64,000 bases of DNA from Maribellus sp. YY47 (lineage in GTDB: Bacteria; Bacteroidota; Bacteroidia; Bacteroidales; Prolixibacteraceae). The stretch lies in assembly GCF_023111095.1 (NCBI RefSeq), contig NZ_JALGYW010000020.1, positions 29,993-93,992 of the forward strand. The letters run 5' to 3'. This document shows, piece by piece, positions 27,739 to 37,597 of this stretch. The notes under the pieces are model-generated. The model was given only the letters and a program-made list of their open reading frames with translations. It ran no database searches and had not been told where the DNA came from. Position numbers and translations under genes: made by a program. Positions within the stretch are counted from its first letter, which is position 1; each line of letters starts with the position of its first letter.

Positions 27739-30117
27739 TTATTTAACCTGATAAACAGCGAAGTTCTTAATCGAAGGAACATCATCAGCCTGCTCTATAA
27801 TTAATCGGACTTTAGAACATGCAACAGCATCAAATTGCTGAATCCGCTTTTGTCCAATTGATTGGCCTTCGCATAACTTAGTCCATCTGCCATTAACCAA
27901 ACCCTCTACTTTATAACGACGTATCCGTTCTCCCAATGCAATATCCTCCTGAATAATCACATGGTTTATTTGTTGAGCATTGGGCAGTTTCAAAACAAGC
28001 TTCTCACCTTCTCCCATCATTTGATCCACAGGCGTTTCAAAACGACGCTTGATTTCCTCTCCCCATTCTTTCAATCGCTTAACATCCGGTTCGGGTAGCA
28101 ATCCATCAGGGTCAGGAGTCAATCCCATAATCAATGTCGAATTCCGACCAACAGATTTATAATACATATTCACCAAGCTCTCCAAAGGGAAAATATGCGC
28201 ATCATCTCCGGGTTCCCAAAACCACTCATGCCGTCCGTTATATCCTCTCAAAGGCGCATCAGACATGGCTGGCATCCAATAATCTCCATTCGGATTTCCT
28301 TCTTTCAATAACTGAAAGTTATTTTTAGCAATCTCCTGATGAGCCGACTCCCCTGCCCCGGTTGAAAAATAGGGAAAAGTGGACCAACAGGGGTATGCAA
28401 CTGTTCCCGATTCAGAACCTCCCCAACGCGCCTCGGCCAGCTGCTTATTGTGATAGAACAAACAATTGGGCTGATATTGTTGAACAATAGGCAAAACATC
28501 CGGCGAACCATTTTCAGGAGAATCGGCACCACCATCGAACCATATCTCGAACAGGTCGCCATAGTTGGTACAAATTTCCTTAACCATACCTTCAACCATC
28601 CGGTTGTACCATTTCTGCCTATTTTCGCGGAACTCACCTGTTCCGTTTACTTTAAAATCATGCACGCCTAAAAAAGAGTTCCAACGTATTCCCAGGTAAA
28701 TCCCCGGTTTGATTCCATACTTACGACATGAATTCACAAAGTCGCGCACCAAATCACCCTTTCCGTCCCGGAATTTCAAAGCTTTCATGCAATAAGGATT
28801 TACGTCTGACTGATACAGCGCAAAGCCTGTCTCATGTGTGGCTGTCAGAATAGCAAATTTAAAACCGGCGTCCTTGATCGCTTTTATCCACTGATCAGTG
28901 TCCAGATTCTTTGGATTGAAAACCTGATAATCGGCTACCGGATCAATACGGTTATTGCCTTGTCCATATTTCTCACCATCAAACACATGTAAATCGTAAT
29001 GAAATACGGCACCTAATTCGGCTTCCTGCCAAGCCTGCTGACGCTTGTTCGGAACCGGCCTTTTTTGTTCTTTTGCCGGAACAAAAACGATGTAAGCCTC
29101 ATCTCCTTTTTTTACGGCCAACGAAAGGACTTTAGGTTCATCGTCTTCGAGATAGACAAACGGACGCTCCAAACGATCAGGTTCCAGCATGCTTCCATCA
29201 TTCAACTCCAACTTTTTGGGAGTTAAGACATATTCGGTTGCTTTTTTCCAGTTCGTTCCATCAGTAGAGCTGACCATCCCAATGAAAGAATGCGCATGAA
29301 ATACCCCATAAAAGTAATCGCGTTTCGCATCGTACCACAGCGACATATCTTCTGTATCGAGGTAGTCTATGACAGGCTTTTCCTGAATTACAAACGGGCC
29401 AACAGGTGAATCTGAAACGGCCATTGCCTGGTTTCGGATAAAGCGCGTTTCATTGGGCTTATCACCTTTTACAATCAAATAATATTTGCCGTCTTTCCCC
29501 TGTGCTATCGCCGGATTCACGGTCAAAGTGGTAATCGGTCCTGAAGGCTCAATCAAGGGGTGTTCCATTCGTTCCAAGGGGCCATTTATTGAGTTGGCAA
29601 CAGCAACTCCAGTACGTTGATTTGGTCGCAGGTATGTTTTCCAGTTGGGGTGATTATAACCAACGCGTGCAGTTTCAATTAATTCCTCTTCGGTGTAATC
29701 TTTGTCTCCCATGTTAGTCGCAACATAGTAGAGATAATATTTCCCATTAAATTTTTTGATTTTTGGATTGTGAACCGTAATAGCGTCCCAGTGTCCTTTT
29801 CCGCGACTCTGCAGTACGGTTTCTTTATATTTCCAAGGTCCCGAGGGAGAATCTGCAACAGCATGTGCCACTTCCGAATGAGTCAGCCAGCTCAAAAAAG
29901 TATATTTTTTGGGCCAACGCGAATAAAACAGATGGTACTTACCATCCTCGCCCTTTATAATCGAGGAACACCAGTTATAATAATCATCTGTTTTAAAAAT
30001 ATTTTCATTGGAAAGTGCTTGCAGGCGGTCTTTAAAAAAGAGCGCATCGGGATGGTTTTGAGCAAATCCCCGCGAAGAAATTACGAGAAATAAAAATATT
30101 AAAGCTATTAATTTCAT
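27739..30117 (-). CDS. Bimodular enzyme: GH43-like beta-propeller fused to a divergent GH29 domain
   Basis: The 792-residue exported protein (signal peptide to about residue 20) has two modules. Residues about 40-350 form a five-bladed propeller of the GH43/GH32 superfamily (DDYYNWCSSIIKGEDGKYHL, SRGKGHWDAITVHNPKI, TVNPAIAQGKDGKYYLI, LDTEDMSLWYDAKRDYFYGV). Residues about 360-690 are GH29-like: FEIWFDGG holds the nucleophile position Asp528 and YKSVGRNSTLIMGL closes the barrel. Two canonical GH29 motifs differ: FIHWG is VFHYDLHVFDG, and KHHDGF is THETGF, with only the first His kept. A discoidin-like tail of about 100 residues follows. The GH29 half may thus have an altered substrate or be inactive, and the propeller may be the main catalytic unit. 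It is the last intact gene of the repeat-bounded block. Confidence 0.82.
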   Translation of the reverse strand: MKLIALIFLFLVISSRGFAQNHPDALFFKDRLQALSNENIFKTDDYYNWCSSIIKGEDGKYHLFYSRWPKKYTFLSWLTHSEVAHAVADSPSGPWKYKETVLQSRGKGHWDAITVHNPKIKKFNGKYYLYYVATNMGDKDYTEEELIETARVGYNHPNWKTYLRPNQRTGVAVANSINGPLERMEHPLIEPSGPITTLTVNPAIAQGKDGKYYLIVKGDKPNETRFIRNQAMAVSDSPVGPFVIQEKPVIDYLDTEDMSLWYDAKRDYFYGVFHAHSFIGMVSSTDGTNWKKATEYVLTPKKLELNDGSMLEPDRLERPFVYLEDDEPKVLSLAVKKGDEAYIVFVPAKEQKRPVPNKRQQAWQEAELGAVFHYDLHVFDGEKYGQGNNRIDPVADYQVFNPKNLDTDQWIKAIKDAGFKFAILTATHETGFALYQSDVNPYCMKALKFRDGKGDLVRDFVNSCRKYGIKPGIYLGIRWNSFLGVHDFKVNGTGEFRENRQKWYNRMVEGMVKEICTNYGDLFEIWFDGGADSPENGSPDVLPIVQQYQPNCLFYHNKQLAEARWGGSESGTVAYPCWSTFPYFSTGAGESAHQEIAKNNFQLLKEGNPNGDYWMPAMSDAPLRGYNGRHEWFWEPGDDAHIFPLESLVNMYYKSVGRNSTLIMGLTPDPDGLLPEPDVKRLKEWGEEIKRRFETPVDQMMGEGEKLVLKLPNAQQINHVIIQEDIALGERIRRYKVEGLVNGRWTKLCEGQSIGQKRIQQFDAVACSKVRLIIEQADDVPSIKNFAVYQVK

Positions 30118-30209
30118 AGTCCGTTAATTATATAATAATCACCAAGTTAGAAATCCTAAATATTTTTTGTCATCGAATACAACAAGTGCTTCATTCATAA
30201 AGATCAGCC

Positions 30210-31604
30210 TTAATTAAACAACCTCAACACCGCTCCAAGTGCATCTAATCCAACAGATTGACAAACACCATATTTGTTTTGTTCCTTCATTTTATGCAAA
30301 TCCCAGGTCAAAACATCATCCGCGATTCCCCATAAATTTCTGAATTGTTGAATATAGTTCCGGTCATTTTCAACTTCCGAAAACTCAGGTTGAAACTGGT
30401 TGTTCTCCTTGTCTCTTGTTATCCAAATTGCTTTTGCCGTAGCTATAAAATTGTCGCTTAAGTCAATGTCCAATAAGGGAGCAACTTCCTTCGCACCAAG
30501 ATAACGCATCATTATGCCACGTCCTGCCAGGTAGTCGTTCCCATGTGCCGGACCAAAGCTTGACAAGCAAGGTGCTTCACGGATTATATCATCGGAATTA
30601 CCAACCAAGGCCATTTTTATTCCATTGCCAATAACTTTTATGAGCGATCGGACCTTTACATCAAAGTTATCCGGATCAAAACCGGGATCAATGTTATGAG
30701 TTGAAATCCAATCAGACAGTTCATTTTTTACAGCCAGCATGTCAACCAAAGCAGCCACCAGCATTCCCTGATCTCCGGTCCATACCCATCCTTTAGCCCA
30801 TGGCGGATGGATTTTTTCCTGATAATCCGAACCTTCAAAAAAGGCCATCGGGCGTTCTTGCACTAAGGCTGCCGATTCAGACATCTTTTTCAGGTATTCG
30901 TATTCATTCAGTTGAAACCAATTGTCGAACCACTGCCATTGCAGGTAAGCCATTTCAAGGTATTTTTCTCGATCAGCAATGGATTCACGAAGTGATAACC
31001 GGTAAATTTTCGAAGAAAGCAAGAACAACAAAACATTGGTAACTGTATTTTTTACGCCTTTGCTGTCTCCGTTTGCATCTCCGTTTCTGCATCCGTGTGG
31101 CACTGGTTGTGCCGTGTCGGTCTGATCGTAGGCATTTTTCTTTTTATACTCCCAACATAATTCGGTAGATATCTTCAGGTATTCATCCGCCAATGCATTC
31201 TCACCAACTCTAAGCAAGTGTTTACGGGCATTAAGTGCCATCAATCCCCACCAGCCAAAATCGTCAGCCCAAAGAGATCCGGGATCAAAGCGCTTAAAAA
31301 AGGCCAGGTTATCTTTTAGTATTCCTGTAACTGAGACTTGCATTTCTTTTACAAATGGTTCATCCGGCCAACGTTGATGTAAAGCATCCATGAAAACAAG
31401 GCAGGCATCACAGGTATTTCCACGCTTCCAAAAATCATTAAAATCCCAAACTTCCGTGAAACGCTTGAATGCCGAGTTGGCCCATGTTTTTAACTCATCT
31501 TCAGAGATCTCATACACTTGTCCATCACAAGAAAGAAAAAGTGAGCCACCTGACAAAAGCAGAGTCGATGTCCCAACAGTCTTTATAAATTTTCGCCTTT
31601 TCAT
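30210..31604 (-). CDS. Lipoprotein with (alpha/alpha)6-type fold, possibly GH76-like; function unknown
   Basis: The 464-residue protein starts with [19 protein letters not shown], which looks twin-arginine-like, and then a lipobox LFLSC (Cys26). The body is helical and Trp-rich. [13 protein letters not shown] at about residues 113-125 resembles the DD-x-x-WW motif of GH76 alpha-mannanases, and [19 protein letters not shown] is another six-hairpin-type segment. The pair of acidic residues in the first motif would be the catalytic candidates. The gene is 92 bp upstream of the propeller/GH29 fusion gene and 117 bp downstream of a GH29 gene. A GH88/GH105-type or non-enzymatic role is possible; the family call is weak. 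Confidence 0.7.
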   Translation of the reverse strand: MKRRKFIKTVGTSTLLLSGGSLFLSCDGQVYEISEDELKTWANSAFKRFTEVWDFNDFWKRGNTCDACLVFMDALHQRWPDEPFVKEMQVSVTGILKDNLAFFKRFDPGSLWADDFGWWGLMALNARKHLLRVGENALADEYLKISTELCWEYKKKNAYDQTDTAQPVPHGCRNGDANGDSKGVKNTVTNVLLFLLSSKIYRLSLRESIADREKYLEMAYLQWQWFDNWFQLNEYEYLKKMSESAALVQERPMAFFEGSDYQEKIHPPWAKGWVWTGDQGMLVAALVDMLAVKNELSDWISTHNIDPGFDPDNFDVKVRSLIKVIGNGIKMALVGNSDDIIREAPCLSSFGPAHGNDYLAGRGIMMRYLGAKEVAPLLDIDLSDNFIATAKAIWITRDKENNQFQPEFSEVENDRNYIQQFRNLWGIADDVLTWDLHKMKEQNKYGVCQSVGLDALGAVLRLFN

Positions 31605-31721
31605 AGTTGTTTTTCAGGTTGATTATGTATTGAAACGTCTTTGTTTAAGCTTCATCCGGGATGTTATCCGGTTTTAAAAATTTTTCGCCCCGAACGCTCT
31701 GAATCAAATAGGTAATTTTAT

Positions 31722-33953
31722 TTATTCTGCCTTTATAAAATCGAGTTCAGCAATTGCTGCTGAAGAAGCCCCTCCCGCTATTATTTTTGAATCTATCCTA
31801 ACATAACGTGCAGATACGGGCGTATTAAAATAATGAGTCCGGGGAGTCGGGTCATTAATCAAATTACCAAACTTAAATGCTTCAAGCGCATCCCAGCTTT
31901 TACCATCTGCACTTGTTTTGATCAGGCCCTCTTCAATCATGCCATCAGCATTGGCGGTTTGAGGCGTATAAATAAAGCCTGACAGCCTAAATTCTTGTCC
32001 TAAATCAACAGCCAAATAGTGAGGACCTTTTCGAGTTGAAGACCAATAGGATTGACTATTTTCATCAAAAGCCATTGCTCCGGCATGTCCTTCAGCTTCC
32101 TGATCGGCTCCAAATAGTTTCCAGCCTTTTTTGATAATTCCAAAGGTCTTTTCGGCAATACTGCCCGATTGATCCTTTGTAAAGGATCGGGCTTTTACCT
32201 GACCCGACTCATGCAAGAATGGCCCTTCATATAAAATAGAGCTTTTGGTTGGTTCACTTCCATCCACCGTGTAACGAATTTCCAGGTCACTATTGATATT
32301 TCGGGCAATGTCTTCTCCATGAGGCTTCCATCCAAAATCATGTTTCTTAGGCTCGATCGTCAACAAACCATCTATACTACGCGAGAAAGCAAGTTGCGGC
32401 GGACGGTTTTCATAATAATGGGCCGAAACCTTTGCAATAGCAGGAACCATAAGCGATTCCAAAATCCGCAGCCGCCATTTTGAAGTAGTTACTGTAGGGA
32501 AACGTAAAATCCTTTTATACCCCACGTTAGTTGCCGACGCAACTTCTTGCCACTGGTTATCGATCCAGGCATCCAAAGCGTGCTTCTCAATGCGCTCGCT
32601 GTGACTTGCAATCGCTTCCTGAATGACAAAGCGATTGGCTTCCACTTCCGAATCCATGGTAATTTCAATTGTCTGCTCATCACCTGTAAGCAATTCGAAA
32701 GAGTTTGGATCACCGTCCAACACTTCAGCAGGACCTTTGGCACCTTTAAGCAGATCGCCACCATAAGTTTGCTCAATGCGTTTTCCTACTTCTTCCAAAA
32801 CCAGAACATCTTCGTCTGAAAAACAACCTTGCCGATTGGGAGGAATATTGAGTAAAAAAATGGAGTTTCCGCCCACTGAACGTTCGTACATGTCAAACAC
32901 ATCATCAGCACTCCGAACTTTTTGTTTGGTATCGTTACGATAAAACCAGCCCTCGCGAATAGAAGTATTGGTTTCTGCTGGCTGATAATGCAAAAATTTT
33001 CCTTTAAGCAAATCATCACCGCTTCCCAATGACTTCGCTGTAAGATCTCCAAAACGACTCATAGTGTTTGGATCTTCGTCATAAGGGATCACGTTCCATT
33101 CTGTATCACGGGTTTTACCCGCTTCGTTCCCACACCAACGGATGTCTTCACGTCCGAAGATTACCGCTTTAGGAGCCAGGGTACGAATTAACTCTTTCCA
33201 GGCCATGTAATCGTATGTTTGACCTCCTTTTCGTTTTGGATGGGCTCCGTCGAACCAAACTTCGTAAATGGGGCCATATTCAGTAAGCAACTCAAACAAC
33301 TGGTTCAGGAAATATTCGTTGTAATCGTCCACCGTGAATTTAAAGGTGGTTTTATTGTCAAACGGACGTCCTTCAACCTGGCGAGGGATAACCCGTTCAG
33401 TCTTTTCGCTCAGGTTACCATACAATCCTTCCGGGTTTTCAATCTGAAATAAATCGGCCGGAGAAAGGTAAACTCCGAGTTTCAGATCATATTTTCGGCA
33501 CGACTCAGCCAATTCTTTTAATACATCGCCTTTGCCATCTTTAAATGGAGAAGACATAATCCCGTGCTTTGTATAGCGACTTTGCCATAAACAAAATCCA
33601 TCGTGGTGTTTCGCTGTAAAGATGACCTTTTTCATTCCGGCAGCTTTCATTGCCTTGCACCACTGGTCGGTATCCAGTTCCCGAAGGTCAAAGATCTTAG
33701 GATCTTCCATGCCTGTTCCCCACTCCATCCGGGTAAAAGTATTTGGACCAAAATGAATAAAGGCAATAAACTCATCGTTTAAAGCTGCATATTGGTTGGG
33801 AGTTGGTATCACATGGGAGGCTTTAATGACGATGGAATCCTTTGTATCATTCTGATCGACAGGAATCGTATTCGAGGTTTTCATCAGTTGTCCCGACGGT
33901 TTTGAACAACTTAAAATTGTTACAAAAAACAGAAATGGCAGGATATTCTTCAT
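31722..33953 (-). CDS. GH29 alpha-L-fucosidase with C-terminal discoidin modules, lipoprotein
   Basis: The 743-residue lipoprotein has lipobox ILSC (Cys16). The GH29 barrel covers residues 55-400 with FIHFGPNTFTRMEWGTG (65-81), TAKHHDGFCLW (113-123) and IYEVWFDGAHP with nucleophile Asp235. The Asn-Thr-Phe-Thr first motif is that of the GH29-B type, associated with alpha-1,3/1,4-fucosides on branched glycans. After the barrel come a discoidin-like domain (about 410-510), a chitobiase-C-terminal-like beta domain (LEIRYTVDGSEPTKSSILYE) and a second discoidin-like domain (about 620-743). The binding modules suggest action on bound, large substrates at the cell surface. Confidence 0.92.
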   Translation of the reverse strand: MKNILPFLFFVTILSCSKPSGQLMKTSNTIPVDQNDTKDSIVIKASHVIPTPNQYAALNDEFIAFIHFGPNTFTRMEWGTGMEDPKIFDLRELDTDQWCKAMKAAGMKKVIFTAKHHDGFCLWQSRYTKHGIMSSPFKDGKGDVLKELAESCRKYDLKLGVYLSPADLFQIENPEGLYGNLSEKTERVIPRQVEGRPFDNKTTFKFTVDDYNEYFLNQLFELLTEYGPIYEVWFDGAHPKRKGGQTYDYMAWKELIRTLAPKAVIFGREDIRWCGNEAGKTRDTEWNVIPYDEDPNTMSRFGDLTAKSLGSGDDLLKGKFLHYQPAETNTSIREGWFYRNDTKQKVRSADDVFDMYERSVGGNSIFLLNIPPNRQGCFSDEDVLVLEEVGKRIEQTYGGDLLKGAKGPAEVLDGDPNSFELLTGDEQTIEITMDSEVEANRFVIQEAIASHSERIEKHALDAWIDNQWQEVASATNVGYKRILRFPTVTTSKWRLRILESLMVPAIAKVSAHYYENRPPQLAFSRSIDGLLTIEPKKHDFGWKPHGEDIARNINSDLEIRYTVDGSEPTKSSILYEGPFLHESGQVKARSFTKDQSGSIAEKTFGIIKKGWKLFGADQEAEGHAGAMAFDENSQSYWSSTRKGPHYLAVDLGQEFRLSGFIYTPQTANADGMIEEGLIKTSADGKSWDALEAFKFGNLINDPTPRTHYFNTPVSARYVRIDSKIIAGGASSAAIAELDFIKAE

Positions 33954-34090
33954 GTGTCAAATCTTTTAGTTCAGCCTTTTTTCGTGTGAGATATTTTACA
34001 GTGCGGTTCATCAGAATCTCAGATTACTATCTCAGCCACAGGCGATTTTATTACAATTATTAGTTTATTGAAATATTTCTTGATACTATT

Positions 34091-36889
34091 TTACTCAATT
34101 TTTATCCAGTTATAAGAATTAGCCGGGATGGTAATTTTAACCGTCACTTCGTAATCGCGGTTAAGCCGACATTTTTGTGCTTTCCCCTCTTTTTCGCTAA
34201 TTATGGCTGTTTTTGTCAGGCCGGTATAATAGAGAGGCAAAGTTATTTCGCGTTCCATATCTTCTTTGGTTGGGTTAAAAAACATGGCTAATCCTTTTTC
34301 CTTAAGCTGCGGATTGACATGTAAAAAACCATCCCAATCTTTTCCTGACGGACGACGCAGATGGATCAGGTCACTGTTCAGAATGTCGCGGTATTTTTTA
34401 TACCATTGAATTACGTTAATAACGAGCTCTTTGGTTTCGGGAGCATCGTACAACCGAGGTCCGCGATAACAGGATTGAACTCCTGATCCATAATTTTGCA
34501 TCATTTGATTTTCGTAGGCCTGCAAATGATCTTTCAAAGGCTCGATAGTAGCAGCGGCACCTCCTCCATGATATTGCGTCAGTGGTGTAAAAGTCCAGCA
34601 CATACTCGGAATTCGGGTCCACAAACCGTCGTAAATATTTTGGCGTCCCAGCACCAGTTGGCGTTCGCGTGGCAATGACCAATTCACTTCGCGATAACCA
34701 ATACCTGTTTTATTAGTGCCAGAATTGACATAAAAATCGGGAACATTCATGTATATACCTTGTCCCCGCATCCATTTGTACAGATCCTGGATTTGGGCAT
34801 ACTGTTTCCATTGAGAATCTCCGAGTCCGCTGTGATAAGCATGAGTAGTAGAGGCACAAACATTGCCTGGATAGGAACCGTCATTTTCAAATACGCTCAT
34901 TCCGGTTTTCTCATAAAACTTCTTAATTTTTCTGAAATAATTGTATCCCCATTCACTACATAAACAGGGAGAAGATCCAAATATCATCCCTCCCCGCTTA
35001 CCTGTTTCGGGGTTGATAACATCCACGTCATCGCTGATCCAACGGCTCGAAAGCAGAGAATAACCGCCCAGTTCAATTCCTTTGGAATGTGCATAATCCA
35101 CCAGTCTTTTAAAATAAGCATAGTTTTCTTCTGATTCATCTTCCATATTGACACCGCTTCCAAAACTCAGGATTATCATTTCGTAGCCCACCTCGGCGCA
35201 CTGATCAATAGCCGTTTTAACTACTTCTTCTTTAGAATTGGTCAGATGCAGAAAGATGGGATTCTCAGTGGTCCAGGGCGAAATGGTTCTATACATTTTT
35301 CGGATAAACAATCCTTGTCTTTCTTTATCGTAACTATCCATAGGCGTTTCCCAAACCCGGAAGGTTGCGAATGTATCGCCAGGCAAAACTGCCATTTCAG
35401 GCCCCAACGGTGGCTTTATTTCCAGTAAACAGGGCGTTTGCATCGGATAATTGGCTTGTGAGGTATAGTTTGGATCGGGTTGCCAGTATGTCGTAACATC
35501 GGAATTTCGTTGTTGCATTCCTCCAAAAGCGTAATCTGTTTCTATGTGAATGTTGGGCTTGATCCACTCGTTCGGTATTTCAACAAGGCTTTCTCCTTCT
35601 ACCATTGCCAGTTGTTCCAGTTTGAATTGATTGAGATGAACCAGCAGATTCCCTTTGTTAATGACTTCAATCCATTTGCTGATGGTTGGAATGCCATCGT
35701 AAACTACGAAATGTACTTTCACCAGAATATCATCTTTGGTTAGTGAAAACACCAGTTCTTTACCGGTAGGCATTTGATCATTGGCTGCCCAGCGTTCTCG
35801 TTTCCACTGCATGCGGTCTGCCAAATTTTTTATCTCAAATCCCTGAACCTGAAAAGAATTTGGAGTGACAACAAGCTGATCAACCCAATTCATAAGGGTA
35901 TAACCATATTCCGGTTGCGCACTGAGTCCGCCAATTATGTAGGTTTTGCCATCGATAGTAAGTGTACCCTCGTTCGACACAGCCCGTAATAAACTTTCCC
36001 CGGTCATTTGGTTCATGTAGTCGATGGTAGCCAGATTGGGCGAAAGGCGAAACACGCGAGCAACCAGCCCATTGGTAAGCACAATATCTTTGTTGTTGTT
36101 AGCACGAAAAACGCCGGCTTTGACTTTTGAATTGTCAATCTGCCAATCATATCTCGGTTGCGCCAACGGATATTCAATTTCAGTCAATTGGCTGATCTGT
36201 GCATCCAGCATCTTTTTTATTGCTCCGTCTTGTTCAATGACTTCCACGTAATCGATTTGTGCAACGGTTGGTGCAATCTCAAAGTATTCAATCTGTGGAT
36301 TGATCCATACCGCATGATCACCGCTTTCTCCATCTCCGGCATCTTCAACAACCAATTCCAGTATACCCCCACGTACTTCTTCATTAATCGTTTTTACCGA
36401 ATCGCCCCGGTACATAATTCCACTATTGTAGATTTCTTTACCGTTATGAAGAAGCTTAAACACCACACTTCCCTGATCTGGCTTTCCATCCTTCCCTTCA
36501 ATTCCTACAAATTGTTTTTCATCATCCGTTACCCTGTAATAAACCCGTTTACCATCCGCTAACGGAACGGTCTGAATCGTTGCGGCCTCATAATCGATTC
36601 CTGAGTCATTTACGCCAATTTGAGCCGTAAAACGGCTGCCATTGTTCATCTTTATTTTGATAACCGAGTGGGAATGAACGCCAATACCTTCTGTAAACTT
36701 TTCACCTGCAATTGATAATAGCTCTCCCGTAACCGAGTGGTTTTTTACCGTTGCTCCATAGGTCTGTTGTGCCGGTGAAATATCCATTTCCTGAATTTTG
36801 ACAAACTGCTGGGCGTTTGACGTAATAAATAATCCTGCTACAAGAGCAAAAAGAATAATACCAACGTTCATACTCAATTTAACTTTCAT
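34091..36889 (-). CDS. NPCBM-domain protein with TIM-barrel glycosidase region, possibly alpha-galactosidase/GalNAc-ase-like
   Basis: The 932-residue exported protein (signal peptide to about residue 26) carries an NPCBM/NEW2 domain at about 28-210 (GEKFTEGIGVHSHSVIKIKM, HAVWINPQIEYFEI). Residues about 250-480 form a beta-sandwich as in clan GH-D enzymes. The barrel region, about 520-820, includes VGYEMIILSFGSGVNMED, FENDGSYPG and NYGSGVQSCYRGPRLYD. The Asp in FENDG sits where GH27/GH36 enzymes have their nucleophile. I could not fix the family: an alpha-galactosidase or alpha-N-acetylgalactosaminidase is plausible. It is first in the repeat-bounded four-gene block. Confidence 0.72.
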   Translation of the reverse strand: MKVKLSMNVGIILFALVAGLFITSNAQQFVKIQEMDISPAQQTYGATVKNHSVTGELLSIAGEKFTEGIGVHSHSVIKIKMNNGSRFTAQIGVNDSGIDYEAATIQTVPLADGKRVYYRVTDDEKQFVGIEGKDGKPDQGSVVFKLLHNGKEIYNSGIMYRGDSVKTINEEVRGGILELVVEDAGDGESGDHAVWINPQIEYFEIAPTVAQIDYVEVIEQDGAIKKMLDAQISQLTEIEYPLAQPRYDWQIDNSKVKAGVFRANNNKDIVLTNGLVARVFRLSPNLATIDYMNQMTGESLLRAVSNEGTLTIDGKTYIIGGLSAQPEYGYTLMNWVDQLVVTPNSFQVQGFEIKNLADRMQWKRERWAANDQMPTGKELVFSLTKDDILVKVHFVVYDGIPTISKWIEVINKGNLLVHLNQFKLEQLAMVEGESLVEIPNEWIKPNIHIETDYAFGGMQQRNSDVTTYWQPDPNYTSQANYPMQTPCLLEIKPPLGPEMAVLPGDTFATFRVWETPMDSYDKERQGLFIRKMYRTISPWTTENPIFLHLTNSKEEVVKTAIDQCAEVGYEMIILSFGSGVNMEDESEENYAYFKRLVDYAHSKGIELGGYSLLSSRWISDDVDVINPETGKRGGMIFGSSPCLCSEWGYNYFRKIKKFYEKTGMSVFENDGSYPGNVCASTTHAYHSGLGDSQWKQYAQIQDLYKWMRGQGIYMNVPDFYVNSGTNKTGIGYREVNWSLPRERQLVLGRQNIYDGLWTRIPSMCWTFTPLTQYHGGGAAATIEPLKDHLQAYENQMMQNYGSGVQSCYRGPRLYDAPETKELVINVIQWYKKYRDILNSDLIHLRRPSGKDWDGFLHVNPQLKEKGLAMFFNPTKEDMEREITLPLYYTGLTKTAIISEKEGKAQKCRLNRDYEVTVKITIPANSYNWIKIE

Positions 36890-37597
36890 TTTGAAAATAA
36901 TAGCTTTGCTAAAGCTATAAAACAGTTAGAACATTGAAGCCCAAATCATTGCCATGCTGGCTGACTCCCAAAAATAATTATTTAGTAAAAGGATAAATAG
37001 AACAGTAAAAAATTCCCCGGTTTTCAATAAAAATAAGATATTATCAGACCCAAAATACAGTTTTCAACTTTTTTGCATATCACACTTCTCCTGTAATACT
37101 ATAGTCATTACAATAGGCAATGGTATGAAGAAAGTGCTTACCACAACACTAAGAGCATAATTATCAATCACTTAATATTTTTTCACAAAGACACTAAGAT
37201 TACCGAAATATTCTAAATGGATGACGAATTATGCACCGAATTGGAACGGCATAAGAAGGGATACATTCCCTCTAAAAAACAAGGGAAACAAATAATGCAC
37301 AAATCTTCGATCTTCAACAGGAAGATGAGTATCGTTTCGATTCCGATTCGACCGGAGTCAAAAATGCACCTAAATCAAACAATATCAATCACATTTAAAG
37401 TAAACAGGTATTTCATTTGCTGAAAGCCGTTTCCCTATATTTATGCAGTCTTCCAAATTGACTGTTCGCTTCTTTTCGACTCAACTCTGATCCGGCTTTG
37501 CGAAATATGACATGAGTTTCAGCATAAAGCCTTCAACGAACTGAATACAAAAAACAAGTGGTCAAAACCCAACGGCTCCTCTGATGCTATAAACACG
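36890..37597. other. Intergenic region downstream of the GH20 gene, upstream of the NPCBM gene
   Basis: This gap is about 708 bp. On the minus strand TATTTTTG at 36969-36976 fits the -7 consensus TAnnTTTG and would leave a leader of some 70-80 nt for the NPCBM gene, but the -33 part is weak (TTTA). A 68-codon plus-strand frame (37217-37423) has no recognisable features and I do not call it. No hairpin terminator for the GH20 gene was recognised. Confidence 0.45.

Noticed and set aside
37217..37423. 68-codon plus-strand frame in the gap after the GH20 gene
   Set aside because: No domain, signal peptide or start context, and opposite to the direction of all neighbours; likely a chance frame in non-coding DNA.
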